From positions 186,001 to 250,000 of the forward strand of contig CAMLRS010000002.1 in NCBI GenBank assembly GCA_946482515.1: a stretch of DNA of 64,000 bases, given 5' to 3'. Source of the DNA: an uncultured Flavobacteriales bacterium (lineage in GTDB: Bacteria > Bacteroidota > Bacteroidia > Flavobacteriales > Crocinitomicaceae). The translations under genes were made by a program, and so were the position numbers. A model generated the notes under the pieces. That model did not search any database and was not told where the DNA came from. It saw only the letters and a list, made by a program, of their open reading frames with translations. How positions within the stretch are numbered: position 1 is the first letter of the stretch; every line of letters starts with the position of its first letter. Below are positions 15,984-23,706 of this stretch, in pieces.

Positions 15984-16472
15984 ATGAACATTACTGCTTT
16001 CAACCAATCGCATTACGGTCAGGTTTCGGCAATTTACCGTGAAGGCCTCGAAACCGGTCTTGCGACGTTTCAAACCAACGTTCCGGAATGGGACGAATGG
16101 GATGCCGGTCACCTGCAAAGCTGTCGACTGGGAGCTTTTGAAGGCGATGAGCTGATCGGATGGGCCGCACTTAGCCCTGTCTCCAGCCGTTGTGTGTATG
16201 GCGGTGTGGCCGAAGTGAGCATCTACATCAGTAATAAGCACCGTGGAAAAGGAATCGGCCGGCAATTGCTGACTAAGCTCATTGAAGCCAGCGAAGAAGC
16301 GGGCATCTGGACGCTTCAGTCGGGTATTTTCCCGGAAAATGAAGCCAGCATTCAATTACACAAAATCTGCGGTTTTCGCCTGGTGGGCTATCGCGAGAAA
16401 ATCGGTCAATACAACGGTCAGTGGCGCGACACCGTATTATTGGAACGTCGCAGCATTAACGTAGGAAAATAA
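15984..16472 (+). CDS. GNAT acetyltransferase, phosphinothricin/arsinothricin (ArsN)-type
   Basis: 162 aa of the Pat/ArsN family: YREGLETGLATFQTNVPEW, VYGGVAEVSIYISNKHRGKG (acetyl-CoA loop), and SGIFPENEASIQLHKICGF. Family enzymes acetylate the amino group of phosphinothricin or the organoarsenical antibiotic arsinothricin. Location inside an ars operon favours the arsenical substrate (inference). Gap of 10 nt after the DUF6428 gene. ArsN1-type GNATs in ars operons are the closest known context. Confidence 0.82.
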   Translation: MNITAFNQSHYGQVSAIYREGLETGLATFQTNVPEWDEWDAGHLQSCRLGAFEGDELIGWAALSPVSSRCVYGGVAEVSIYISNKHRGKGIGRQLLTKLIEASEEAGIWTLQSGIFPENEASIQLHKICGFRLVGYREKIGQYNGQWRDTVLLERRSINVGK

Positions 16473-16479
16473 ACAGGAA

Positions 16480-16623
16480 ATGAACAAACAACTACTTCTC
16501 AAAGAGCGGATTACAAAGTACCGTAAACCACTCATCATCACCACTTCAGTGATTACCTTACAGCTCATTTTTGGATTCGATGCCAAGTTCTGCATCATCA
16601 ACATTATCTGGCTGTTCGTATGA
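16480..16623 (+). CDS. 47-aa single-helix peptide inside the arsenic operon
   Basis: A small gene: ATG at 16480-16482 preceded by AGGAA, and a stop (TGA, 16621-16623) overlapping the arsC start as ATGA. The product is MNKQLLLKERITKYRKPLII plus a hydrophobic stretch and IINIIWLFV at the end: a basic N-terminus and one probable membrane helix (about residues 17-32) with a second hydrophobic end. Exact coupling to arsC and the fit into the operon (8 nt after the GNAT) argue that it is translated. It resembles no family I can name with confidence; a role helping ArsC or an arsenite carrier at the membrane is speculation. Confidence 0.65.
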   Translation: MNKQLLLKERITKYRKPLIITTSVITLQLIFGFDAKFCIINIIWLFV

Positions 16624-17042
16624 AAAAGAGCTTATTGATTTTGTGTACCGGTAACAGCTGTCGCAGCCAGATCGCCGAAGGTTATTTCCGTCATTTTGCC
16701 GGCGACCGCATCAACGTTTACAGCGCGGGTATTGAAACACATGGCGTGAACCCACAGGCAATTGCAACGATGCTGGAGGACGGCATCGATATTTCAGCGC
16801 ATACGTCCAACCACATCGACGAGTACAGCGATATCGCATTCGACTGGATCATCACCGTTTGCGACCATGCGAAGGAAAACTGTCCGTATTTCCCATCGAA
16901 AGCAGAGCGCTTTCACCACAACTTCCCCGATCCGGCCAAAGCAACCGGAAATCCGGAAGAAGTGCGCGAAGCCTTCCGCGAGGTGCGCGAGCAGATTAAG
17001 GAATATGCGAAAAGGTTTGTAGAAATGAACGTCAACAGTTAA
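16620..17042 (+). CDS. arsC: Arsenate reductase, low-molecular-weight phosphatase type
   Basis: 140-aa thioredoxin-type arsenate reductase with the LMW-PTP loop C9-T-G-N-S-C14-R15-S, where C9 is the nucleophile and R15 binds the oxyanion. The Asp-containing loop FPDPAKATG is present. It reduces arsenate to arsenite, which normally needs an efflux pump (ACR3 or ArsB), absent here. Start overlaps the small peptide stop by ATGA. Last gene of the operon; a repeat and tRNA remnant follow. Confidence 0.92.
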   Translation: MKKSLLILCTGNSCRSQIAEGYFRHFAGDRINVYSAGIETHGVNPQAIATMLEDGIDISAHTSNHIDEYSDIAFDWIITVCDHAKENCPYFPSKAERFHHNFPDPAKATGNPEEVREAFREVREQIKEYAKRFVEMNVNS

Positions 17043-17051
17043 GAATTCATT

Positions 17052-17140
17052 CTGCTCACTCAGTACTCACGCTCGTTCCTGCAAAAGAAAAAGGGAAGCA
17101 ATACTTCAGTGTGGAGTGTGAGTGTTGAGGGATTGGCTCA
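17052..17140. repeat. CTCAGT-CTCACGCTCG palindromic repeat, copy 2
   Basis: Contains ctcactcagtactcacgctcg, an inner AAAAGAAAAAGG and gtgtggagtgtgagtgttgag, the same arrangement as 12047-12122. Its arms are imperfect inverted copies. The remaining part of the 17043-17300 gap holds the hairpin at 17247 and the tRNA-Ser 3' copy. Confidence 0.5.
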
Positions 17141-17246
17141 CTCCGTTCGCTGATCCCAGGAGGGGTGGCATCAAAGAAAATGAAGCTTTTGCCTTTTTTG
17201 TTTTCCGTCTTTGTCGAAGCAAGCTTCACAACGTCTGAAAACAAAA

Positions 17247-17268
17247 AAGCCCCGCAAATGCGGGGCTT
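17247..17268. terminator. GC-rich hairpin next to the tRNA-Ser 3' copy
   Basis: Perfect 9-bp stem AAGCCCCGC / GCGGGGCTT with an AAAT loop, preceded by an A-run, so on the minus strand it is followed by T residues and would terminate the GIY-YIG transcript. Confidence 0.75.
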
Positions 17269-17278
17269 CATTTTCTTT

Positions 17279-17300
17279 GCGGAGAGTGAGGGATTTGAAT
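17279..17300 (-). other. Partial duplicate of the tRNA-Ser 3' end
   Basis: GCGGAGAGTGAGGGATT (17279-17295) is identical to the 3' end of the complete tRNA-Ser at 17637-17653, including the acceptor strand and part of the T-arm. The 5' part of the tRNA is absent. The two copies are direct repeats enclosing the GIY-YIG gene. Confidence 0.7.
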
Positions 17301-17576
17301 CTACCTGTCGGTAGACAGGCCCCCGGAGAACTCTTCTCTCAATTTCCGGAGCTGTTCTTTGCCTGTTCCGGATTTCCAGTATTTTTCACGCTGGCGAGCT
17401 GCTATTCTATTTTCACATGCTTCAGTATACAAAACAATAAATGGTGCATACGGTTTTGTCGTCTTCTCATATAAACCATTATGACGACGCAAACGCTCAG
17501 TCAAATCCGAGGTAAGCCCAACATAGATGTAGTTTCGCTGAGTACTTGATAAAGCGTAGACCGTGTACATGAACAC
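17301..17576 (-). CDS. Small GIY-YIG nuclease-family protein
   Basis: 91 aa, the single-domain GIY-YIG type (UPF0213/YhbQ-like): YTVYALSS near the N-terminus, YIYVGLTSDLTERLRRHN with the catalytic Arg, then RQREKYWKSGTGKEQL. Relatives cut DNA in repair, restriction or homing; small Bacteroidota copies are numerous and unassigned. It lies exactly between tRNA-Ser and a copy of the tRNA 3' end, and its last codons include a copy of the CCTGTC-GACAGG palindrome. The start could be M1 or M3. Mobility is inference. Confidence 0.85.
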   Translation of the reverse strand: MFMYTVYALSSTQRNYIYVGLTSDLTERLRRHNGLYEKTTKPYAPFIVLYTEACENRIAARQREKYWKSGTGKEQLRKLREEFSGGLSTDR

Positions 17577-17587
17577 AATATAAAAAC

Positions 17588-17619
17588 AAAAAAGGATTGC
17601 CTTCTGACAATCCTTTTTT
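17588..17619. terminator. Hairpin terminator after tRNA-Ser
   Basis: Perfect 12-bp stem AAAAAAGGATTG / CAATCCTTTTTT with a short loop, located 18 nt past the tRNA 3' end on the minus strand; symmetrical, so it may also act on the plus strand. Confidence 0.78.
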
Positions 17620-17637
17620 ACTTTTTTGTTTTTTCTG

Positions 17638-17722
17638 CGGAGAGTGAGGGATTCGACCCCCCGGAACCTCGCTTTTCAACGGTTTTCAAGACCGCCGAAA
17701 TCGACCACTCTGCCAACTCTCG
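17638..17722 (-). tRNA. tRNA-Ser (anticodon TGA)
   Basis: 85 nt on the minus strand with a class II long variable arm. The anticodon stem-loop GCGGT-CTTGAAA-ACCGT gives UGA (reads UCA). The T-arm is GGGGG-GTCGAAT-CCCTC and the 3' acceptor strand ACTCTCC with discriminator G. The 5' acceptor strand reads CGAGAGT, so the first pair would be C-C instead of the normal G-C, and CCA is not encoded. The mismatch is at position 1-72; the remaining six pairs are intact. Confidence 0.88.
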
Positions 17723-17883
17723 GCGGAAAATTTATTAATATTTTCATTCTTGACAAGTGAATCGCACAAAAAAAAGCGGCCGCAGTGCTTCCCAGCTGAA
17801 AATCAGTGCCGTTTAATCAATAGTCCTGCCCGGTGGCCTATATACCGGCTATATTGCCTATCTTTAACCTAGAATTCGGACCC

Positions 17884-19335
17884 ATGACACGTTTATTCTT
17901 TGTGCTGACGGTATGTGCTTTCCTCTTCCCGGGGTTGGCCGGCGCTCAGACAGGTAAGCTGAAAGCTTACATCGATCAGAAAACCTTTTTCTCACCGGAA
18001 TCCGGCTCCTATGCTGAGATTCACCTGCAATTTGTAGGATACACTTTTCGCTACCAACCAGTCGATGGTGGTCTGCAAACCAAAGTAGCCATCAGCCTGT
18101 TTGTTGAAAACGGTACCGATACGCTTTTCCGCGATGCCTATATGCTGGAAAGCCCGATCATGCGCGATTCCATCATTGAAGACTTTTTCGACCTCGCCCG
18201 CATCCCACTCAAACCGGGGAAATACAATATCAATATCCTGTTACAGGATGCCGTGAGCATGGCCGACCCGCTTACCGGGAAAATTGAGCTCGAAGTGCCG
18301 GATTACGCCAGCGTGGCTATTTCGGATGTGATGGTAGCTGAAGTAGCAACTCCAACACTGGAAGTCACACCGTTTTCCAAGAGTGGTTACGACATCCTGC
18401 CACGCATTTCCAATTTCTACCCGAGCGACCTGGTGGCCATTCCATATTACCTCGAAGTCTACCATTCAGACTTCATGAACGACACCATTTTTGCGCTGCG
18501 CCAGAAAGTGATCGAAACCGGCAGCAACAAAGAAGTAGCCGGTTATACGCATTACACCAAGCTCAAAAATGCGCCTGTTGTTCCGGCCCTGAAAAAGCTC
18601 GACATTACCAAGCTGCCATCCGGTTCGTACCGACTGGAGCTCGCTATTGTTGACCGCAACAACCAGCAGCACGGCGAGATCGTGAATTACTATTTCGACC
18701 GCATCAACGAGCTGGAACAGGATGTCAACGTAGAGGAAATCATCCTCGACCCGTCTTTCCAGGCTTCCGTTACCGACGATTCTGTCGCTTATTACCTGGC
18801 CAGCCTCATTCCGATCGCTCGTCCGGCTGAAACCAAAAGCATTCTTTCCACGCTCAAAACCGGCGATAAGCAGCTGGCACGCAAGCACCTTCAGCAATTC
18901 TGGCTGCAGACTTCCGGCGGCAATGCTTCCAATGCATGGAAAGACTATAAGAAGCAGGTAGTGCTGGCACAAGAGCTTTACGGAACGAATTTCCAGGATG
19001 GCTACGAAACCGATCGCGGCCGCGTATTCCTGCAATACGGTCCGCCGAACAGCATCGTTACCCGCGCGAATAACCCAACCGAATATCCTTACGAGATCTG
19101 GCATTACTACAAGATTAAAGTCTACAGCAATAAACGCTTTGTGTTCTACAACCCGGACCTGGTGACCAACAATTACCAGCTGCTTCATTCGGATATGGTG
19201 GGCGAGCTTCAGAATTACCGCTGGCAGCAAGCGCTGGCTAAACGTACCAGCCCGAACCAGAACATCGACGATCCGAACGACGGGAACAGCAACCATTACG
19301 GTGGTAACAGCAACTATTACTACCGACAGGACTAA
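17884..19335 (+). CDS. GWxTD-domain exported protein
   Basis: 483 aa starting at MTRLFFVLTVCAFLFPGLAG, a signal peptide cut near AGAQ-TG. The C-terminal part (about 330-440) is the GWxTD domain known from Bacteroidota and some Acidobacteriota: QFWLQTSGGNASNAWKDYKK, then GYETDRGRVFLQYGPPNSIV and YPYEIWHYYKI. The domain's function is unknown. The tail is rich in Asn, Gly and Tyr. It precedes a glycosyltransferase by 8 nt in the same direction, so the two probably share a transcript. I reject the GTG at 17833 because it lies before the signal peptide. Confidence 0.9.
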   Translation: MTRLFFVLTVCAFLFPGLAGAQTGKLKAYIDQKTFFSPESGSYAEIHLQFVGYTFRYQPVDGGLQTKVAISLFVENGTDTLFRDAYMLESPIMRDSIIEDFFDLARIPLKPGKYNINILLQDAVSMADPLTGKIELEVPDYASVAISDVMVAEVATPTLEVTPFSKSGYDILPRISNFYPSDLVAIPYYLEVYHSDFMNDTIFALRQKVIETGSNKEVAGYTHYTKLKNAPVVPALKKLDITKLPSGSYRLELAIVDRNNQQHGEIVNYYFDRINELEQDVNVEEIILDPSFQASVTDDSVAYYLASLIPIARPAETKSILSTLKTGDKQLARKHLQQFWLQTSGGNASNAWKDYKKQVVLAQELYGTNFQDGYETDRGRVFLQYGPPNSIVTRANNPTEYPYEIWHYYKIKVYSNKRFVFYNPDLVTNNYQLLHSDMVGELQNYRWQQALAKRTSPNQNIDDPNDGNSNHYGGNSNYYYRQD

Positions 19336-19343
19336 TTATTTTA

Positions 19344-20375
19344 ATGGAACACGCTGACCTTGCTATTGTTATCCTGAATTGGAACGGAAAAAAATTCCTG
19401 GAGCGCTTTCTCCCGGATGTCGTACGTTTTTCTGAGCCCTACCGCGTGGTGGTGGCCGATAACGCTTCAACAGACGATTCCCTTGCGTATGTGCGCGAAC
19501 ACCACCCGGGGGTGGAAATCGTTGTGAATGATAGCAACGGCGGGTTTGCCAAAGGCTACAACGACGCTCTAAAAAAAGTAACGGCCGAATTTTACCTGCT
19601 GCTCAACAGCGATGTGGAAGTGACAGAAGGTTGGCTCGAGCCGCTGATGGAAACGATGAAAGATCCGACCATTGCGGGTTGCCAGCCGAAAATCAAATCA
19701 TTTGACCGGCGCGGCGAATTCGAACACGCAGGAGCTTGCGGCGGCTACGTCGACAAGGATTACTTCCCTTTTTGCCGCGGACGGATTTTCGATGCTATCG
19801 AAGCAGATCACGGACAGTACGATTACCCGACAACCGTCTTCTGGGCTACAGGTGCCTGCATGCTCATTCGTTCGGAAGTTTACTGGAAAGCCGACGGGCT
19901 GGACGAGCGTTTTTTCGCCCACATGGAAGAAATTGATCTTTGCTGGCGCGCCCAGCGTATGGGCTACCAATTCAAAGCCATTCCATCGGCCGTTGTATAC
20001 CACGTTGGCGGCGGTACCTTGAGCTACTTATCGCCGCGGAAAACCTATCTCAATTTCCGCAACAGCCTGCTGATGATCTACAAGAACTACGAAAAACCGT
20101 TGTTCAGCATGTTGTTCCGACGATTGGTCATTGACGGGATCGCAGCGATTTCGTTCCTGCTTCGTGGAAATTTCAGCCATTTCTGGGCCGTTTACCGCGC
20201 CCATATGTCGTTTTACCGCCTGCTCCCTTCTTCCCGCCGTGAACGCAAAAAATACCGTCACTTACCGGGAACGGCAACAAGTGGAAAATACAACGGAAGC
20301 GTTGTGGTAGCGAAATTCCTGAAAAAGATCCACAGCTTCGAAAAGCTCAATCAGCGTTTGCTCGAAAACGATTGA
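19344..20375 (+). CDS. Family 2 glycosyltransferase, rhamnosyl/WbbL-like
   Basis: 343 aa GT-A enzyme: IVILNWNGKKFLERFLPDVV at the start, VVADNASTDDS (nucleotide-binding), LLLNSDVEV (metal-binding DxD-equivalent), and EIDLCWRAQRMGY in the acceptor region. The family transfers sugars to cell-surface polysaccharide precursors. It is downstream of the GWxTD gene. The 3' end overlaps the convergent aroQ gene by 25 nt. Donor and acceptor sugars cannot be read from sequence. Confidence 0.9.
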   Translation: MEHADLAIVILNWNGKKFLERFLPDVVRFSEPYRVVVADNASTDDSLAYVREHHPGVEIVVNDSNGGFAKGYNDALKKVTAEFYLLLNSDVEVTEGWLEPLMETMKDPTIAGCQPKIKSFDRRGEFEHAGACGGYVDKDYFPFCRGRIFDAIEADHGQYDYPTTVFWATGACMLIRSEVYWKADGLDERFFAHMEEIDLCWRAQRMGYQFKAIPSAVVYHVGGGTLSYLSPRKTYLNFRNSLLMIYKNYEKPLFSMLFRRLVIDGIAAISFLLRGNFSHFWAVYRAHMSFYRLLPSSRRERKKYRHLPGTATSGKYNGSVVVAKFLKKIHSFEKLNQRLLEND

Positions 20376-20764
20376 AGCGCCAGCTCGTAGCCTTTTAAGC
20401 CAAAGCCCATAATGGAGCCTGCACACACCGCTGTGATCAGCGAATTGTGACGGAATTCCTCGCGCTTGGCAAGGTTGCTGATGTGAACTTCCACCACCGG
20501 AACATCGATCGCCGCAATGCAGTCTCTCAGCGCCACACTCGTATGCGTATAGCCGCCTGCATTCAGGATGATACCGTCGTGACGCGAAGCCTGTAAGGTA
20601 TTGATCAGCTCGCCTTCCACATTCGACTGAACATAATCGATCGTTCCTTCAAAACCGGCGCGCAGTGTTTCCACATACTCGGAAAAGGTTTGATTGCCGT
20701 AAATTTGTGGCTCACGTGTGCCAAGAAGATTTAAATTAGGCCCGTTAACGATGAGTAATTTCAT
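20351..20764 (-). CDS. aroQ: Type II 3-dehydroquinate dehydratase
   Basis: 137 aa, full length for AroQ (usual 140-150). It dehydrates 3-dehydroquinate in the shikimate pathway. Motifs: IVNGPNLNLLGTREPQIYG with the catalytic Tyr, LNAGGYTHTSVALRD, and EVHISNLAKREEFRHNS with the catalytic His and Arg. It is divergent from xerD, with only two bases between the two start codons, and convergent with the glycosyltransferase, overlapping 25 nt, so promoters must lie inside neighbouring coding sequence. Confidence 0.94.
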   Translation of the reverse strand: MKLLIVNGPNLNLLGTREPQIYGNQTFSEYVETLRAGFEGTIDYVQSNVEGELINTLQASRHDGIILNAGGYTHTSVALRDCIAAIDVPVVEVHISNLAKREEFRHNSLITAVCAGSIMGFGLKGYELALQSFSSKR

Positions 20765-20766
20765 AG

Positions 20767-21675
20767 ATGTCGAATTGGGAGCGCTATATTAAGCAATTTG
20801 TTCATTACCTGAAAATCGAGCGAAGCCTGGCCGAGAATTCCGTGTTCGCTTACCAGCAGGATGTGATCAAGTTACGCGATTGTTGTGAGCAACAAGGACT
20901 TTCGCCTGAATCCGTATCGCGCGAGGATCTCAAAAACTTCATCGCGATGCTGTATGACCTGGGATTGAGCGCCCGCTCACAGGCCCGGATCGTGAGCGGC
21001 TGGAAGCAATTTTTCCAGTTCCTGATGATGGAAGATATCCGTACCGACGATCCCGGCGACGGCCTCGACATGCCGAAAACAGGACGCAAGCTCCCGGAAG
21101 TGCTCACCATCGAAGAGATCGATAAAATCATCGACATGATCGACATGGGAACGGCAGAAGGCCAGCGCAACAAAGCCATGATCGAAACACTTTACGGCTG
21201 CGGTTTACGCGTAAGCGAGCTGGTCAATTTACGCCTGGAAGATTGTTTTTTCGACGAAGGCTTTCTCCGCGTGATCGGTAAAGGAAACAAAGAGCGCCTT
21301 GTTCCGATCAATCCCGGTGCTGTCGACGAGATCATGCGCTACATCGATACCGACCGGAGAGCGCTGCCGATCAAAAAAGACCACGAGCCGTTTGTATTCC
21401 TGAATCGTCGGGGCGCACAGCTCACGCGTGTGATGGTATTTACGTTTATCAAAAATTACGTTCTGCTGGCCGGCATCCGGAAAAACATCAGTCCGCATAC
21501 CTTTCGTCATTCTTTTGCCACACACCTCATCGAAGGCGGGGCCAACCTGCGCGCCATCCAGGACATGCTGGGCCACGAGAGCATTACGACGACGGAAATT
21601 TACACGCACCTCGATCAGCGCTACCTGCGCGAAGCGATTAATTCCTTCCACCCGCGGAATCAGAAAAGCTCCTGA
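20767..21675 (+). CDS. xerD: Tyrosine recombinase XerD
   Basis: 302 aa, typical of XerD, which resolves chromosome dimers at dif with XerC under FtsK control. An N-terminal SAM-like core-binding domain (about 1-90) precedes the catalytic domain with R148, H244-x-x-R247, H270 (LGHES) and nucleophile Y279 (TEIYTHL). No dif site or cargo is nearby, so it is a housekeeping recombinase rather than a mobile integrase. Head to head with aroQ. Confidence 0.93.
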   Translation: MSNWERYIKQFVHYLKIERSLAENSVFAYQQDVIKLRDCCEQQGLSPESVSREDLKNFIAMLYDLGLSARSQARIVSGWKQFFQFLMMEDIRTDDPGDGLDMPKTGRKLPEVLTIEEIDKIIDMIDMGTAEGQRNKAMIETLYGCGLRVSELVNLRLEDCFFDEGFLRVIGKGNKERLVPINPGAVDEIMRYIDTDRRALPIKKDHEPFVFLNRRGAQLTRVMVFTFIKNYVLLAGIRKNISPHTFRHSFATHLIEGGANLRAIQDMLGHESITTTEIYTHLDQRYLREAINSFHPRNQKSS

Positions 21676-21709
21676 AATTCCCAAACAGAAACTTAGTGAT
21701 CTGCAGTGC

Positions 21710-23080
21710 CTAAAACGCGAAGTGCAATCCCAGCTGCGGCGTGAGATAGTACCGCTTGCGGGTATAGCCTTCAGGGATCACCGTTGGTCGGAAATCCATT
21801 CCACCGGCCAATCCGGCGCTGAAGGTGAGTCGTTGCCATTCATACGTCAAATGGACCCGCAGGTTCGTACTGACGCCAACACGATTAATGTTCATCATGG
21901 TTGGCTGCGCTCCGGACGTATCAGAACCTTCGACGCCCGACCAGGAAAGCTGTTTGGCCTGCTGGAAATTGAAGTTCACTTGCCCCGAAGCGCGCAAACC
22001 AAATGGTGAAGTGCCAAAGCGGTGTCGCCAGCTCACACCAATCGGGATACTGAACGACGATACAGCGTAATTGCTGCGCTCGTACTCCAATTTCGTAACC
22101 GATTCATAAACACCGATCGTATCGTAGCCTATAATCGAATCCGGATTGTCGGGATCATAAATCGCAATGGAATCGTAGCCGAGGAAGGTGACATCCGTGG
22201 TTTCATGTTCCATTTCCAATTCATCCTTCCGTTGACCGTAGCCAAGACCGGAATGCACACCAAAATTCCCGAAATAGCGGTTGATTTCCAGCGAAAGCAG
22301 AAGCGAGCCTTTTTCGGCAACTTCCAGGTGGTTGCCTGTATTCAATCCCAGCGAAGGACCACCGTAAAGCGACAATTCCCATTTTTTCAGCTCATCGGGC
22401 TTCTCATCCTCGGTGACATCAGCTGCCTGGGGTTTGACTGAATCGGCTTTCTGTTCGGAAGACGGGTCGGTTACCGTGCTGTCTGCCGGAGTCGTGCTGA
22501 ACGAATCGGCAGCATTGCTTTTCGTTTCATTAGCGGGAACGCTGGCAGAATCGTGCACACTCGAGCTTCCCGAATCAGCCATCGCCAGCAGATTGTCTTC
22601 GCCGATTGATCCTGTTGTAGAATGAAGGTTCTTCCCGTTAAATGGACTGGAAGCGTAGGGTTTAGTTGTCTTTTTTCGATTGGAGAATGGTTTCGGACGG
22701 TCAGCTTTCACAACGGTTTCCGGTTCCATTGCGGCTGCCGGCACTGAAAGCTGTGTTTCATCGCTGCTGATTGCTTCGGGTTGTGGCAGCTGTCTCAGAT
22801 CCTGAGCGCGGTTAACACCCGGCATCGTTTTTCCGTTCGTTAGGGAATGATCGTCTGATTTTGATGAAACCGGCAGTTGTTGCCCTTCCTGCTGGCTCAG
22901 TAGTAAAAAGCCACTTATGCTTACCAAAAGCACAGGCAGCCAGATCCAGAACGGCAATCTGCGCTTGCGACGCCCATCGATTGCGTTGTCGACGGCCTCC
23001 TTGACGCTAGCCGGCGGCGACACTTCAAATCCTTCGAAGGAAGATCTGAACAGCTCGTCTATGTCATTTCGCTCGCTCAT
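21710..23080 (-). CDS. ECF-partner protein: membrane anchor joined to an outer-membrane-type beta-barrel
   Basis: 456 aa. Residues 1-42 are cytoplasmic and charged, 43-62 form one transmembrane helix (PFWIWLPVLLVSISGFLLLS), about 65-230 are a Ser/Pro/Thr/Asp-rich linker and about 233-456 a beta-strand-rich domain ending in LHFAF, typical of outer membrane barrels. The start codon overlaps the sigma factor's stop (ATGA), so the pair is coupled. The N-terminal segment probably plays an anti-sigma role, although no recognised zinc anti-sigma motif is visible. Anchor plus barrel in one chain could bridge the envelope (inference). Confidence 0.8.
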   Translation of the reverse strand: MSERNDIDELFRSSFEGFEVSPPASVKEAVDNAIDGRRKRRLPFWIWLPVLLVSISGFLLLSQQEGQQLPVSSKSDDHSLTNGKTMPGVNRAQDLRQLPQPEAISSDETQLSVPAAAMEPETVVKADRPKPFSNRKKTTKPYASSPFNGKNLHSTTGSIGEDNLLAMADSGSSSVHDSASVPANETKSNAADSFSTTPADSTVTDPSSEQKADSVKPQAADVTEDEKPDELKKWELSLYGGPSLGLNTGNHLEVAEKGSLLLSLEINRYFGNFGVHSGLGYGQRKDELEMEHETTDVTFLGYDSIAIYDPDNPDSIIGYDTIGVYESVTKLEYERSNYAVSSFSIPIGVSWRHRFGTSPFGLRASGQVNFNFQQAKQLSWSGVEGSDTSGAQPTMMNINRVGVSTNLRVHLTYEWQRLTFSAGLAGGMDFRPTVIPEGYTRKRYYLTPQLGLHFAF

Positions 23081-23616
23081 ATGGTTGATTTTTTGGACTC
23101 CAGCAGCTGATGGATCATTCGCCTGGCTTTGAAGTACTGTGTTTTACTCGTGTTTTCCGAAATGCCAAGGTGTTCGGCAATTTCCTTATGGGTCAGGTTT
23201 TCAATTACAAACAGGTTGAAAACCGTCCGATAGCCGTCGGGCAGCTCGTTCAGGATGTGTAGCAGGTGTCTTTTTAATTGTTCGGAATCTTCGGCCGGAA
23301 CGCTGATTTCCTGCTGCTCATTGAAAAAAGCATCGTCTTCATGCAGCTCAAACCGGTAGTTGACTTTGATGTAGGTCAGCGCAGCATTGATCACAATCGT
23401 TTTTATCCAGGCGGCCAATGGTTTTCCGGGTGTGTATTGATCGGAGCTGCGATAAATCCGAATGAAGGCTTCCTGTAAAACGTCCTGGGCATCGTCATGG
23501 CAACGCGTATAACGCAGGCACACACCGAACATCGCCGCGGAAAAAGCAGCATACACAGCGTCGAATGCTTTTCGATCGCCTTTTTTGAACTGTTCCAGGA
23601 TGTCGTTCGTTATCAC
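23077..23616 (-). CDS. ECF-type RNA polymerase sigma factor
   Basis: 179 aa with region 2 (KAFDAVYAAFSAAMFGVCLR, then DAQDVLQEAFIRIYRS and AAWIKTIVINAALTYI) and region 4 (LPDGYRTVFNLFVIENLTHK, then EIAEHLGISENTSKTQYFKA). Two-region sigma-70 of the RpoE-like group. The overlap with the downstream membrane/barrel gene (ATGA) suggests a sigma/anti-sigma pair. No consensus target promoter was identified upstream. Confidence 0.92.
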   Translation of the reverse strand: MITNDILEQFKKGDRKAFDAVYAAFSAAMFGVCLRYTRCHDDAQDVLQEAFIRIYRSSDQYTPGKPLAAWIKTIVINAALTYIKVNYRFELHEDDAFFNEQQEISVPAEDSEQLKRHLLHILNELPDGYRTVFNLFVIENLTHKEIAEHLGISENTSKTQYFKARRMIHQLLESKKSTI

Positions 23617-23706
23617 ACGGCTATAAAAACGGTATACGTATTTTGGCCCCCGTTTCCTCAGTTACCGTTCGCAAAACAGATGGTTGTCTGAACGACGAAA
23701 AAAAAG

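Noticed and set aside
20767..21675. XerD as integrase of a mobile element
   Set aside because: No att sites, cargo or tRNA next to it; full-length XerD divergent from aroQ fits the housekeeping recombinase.
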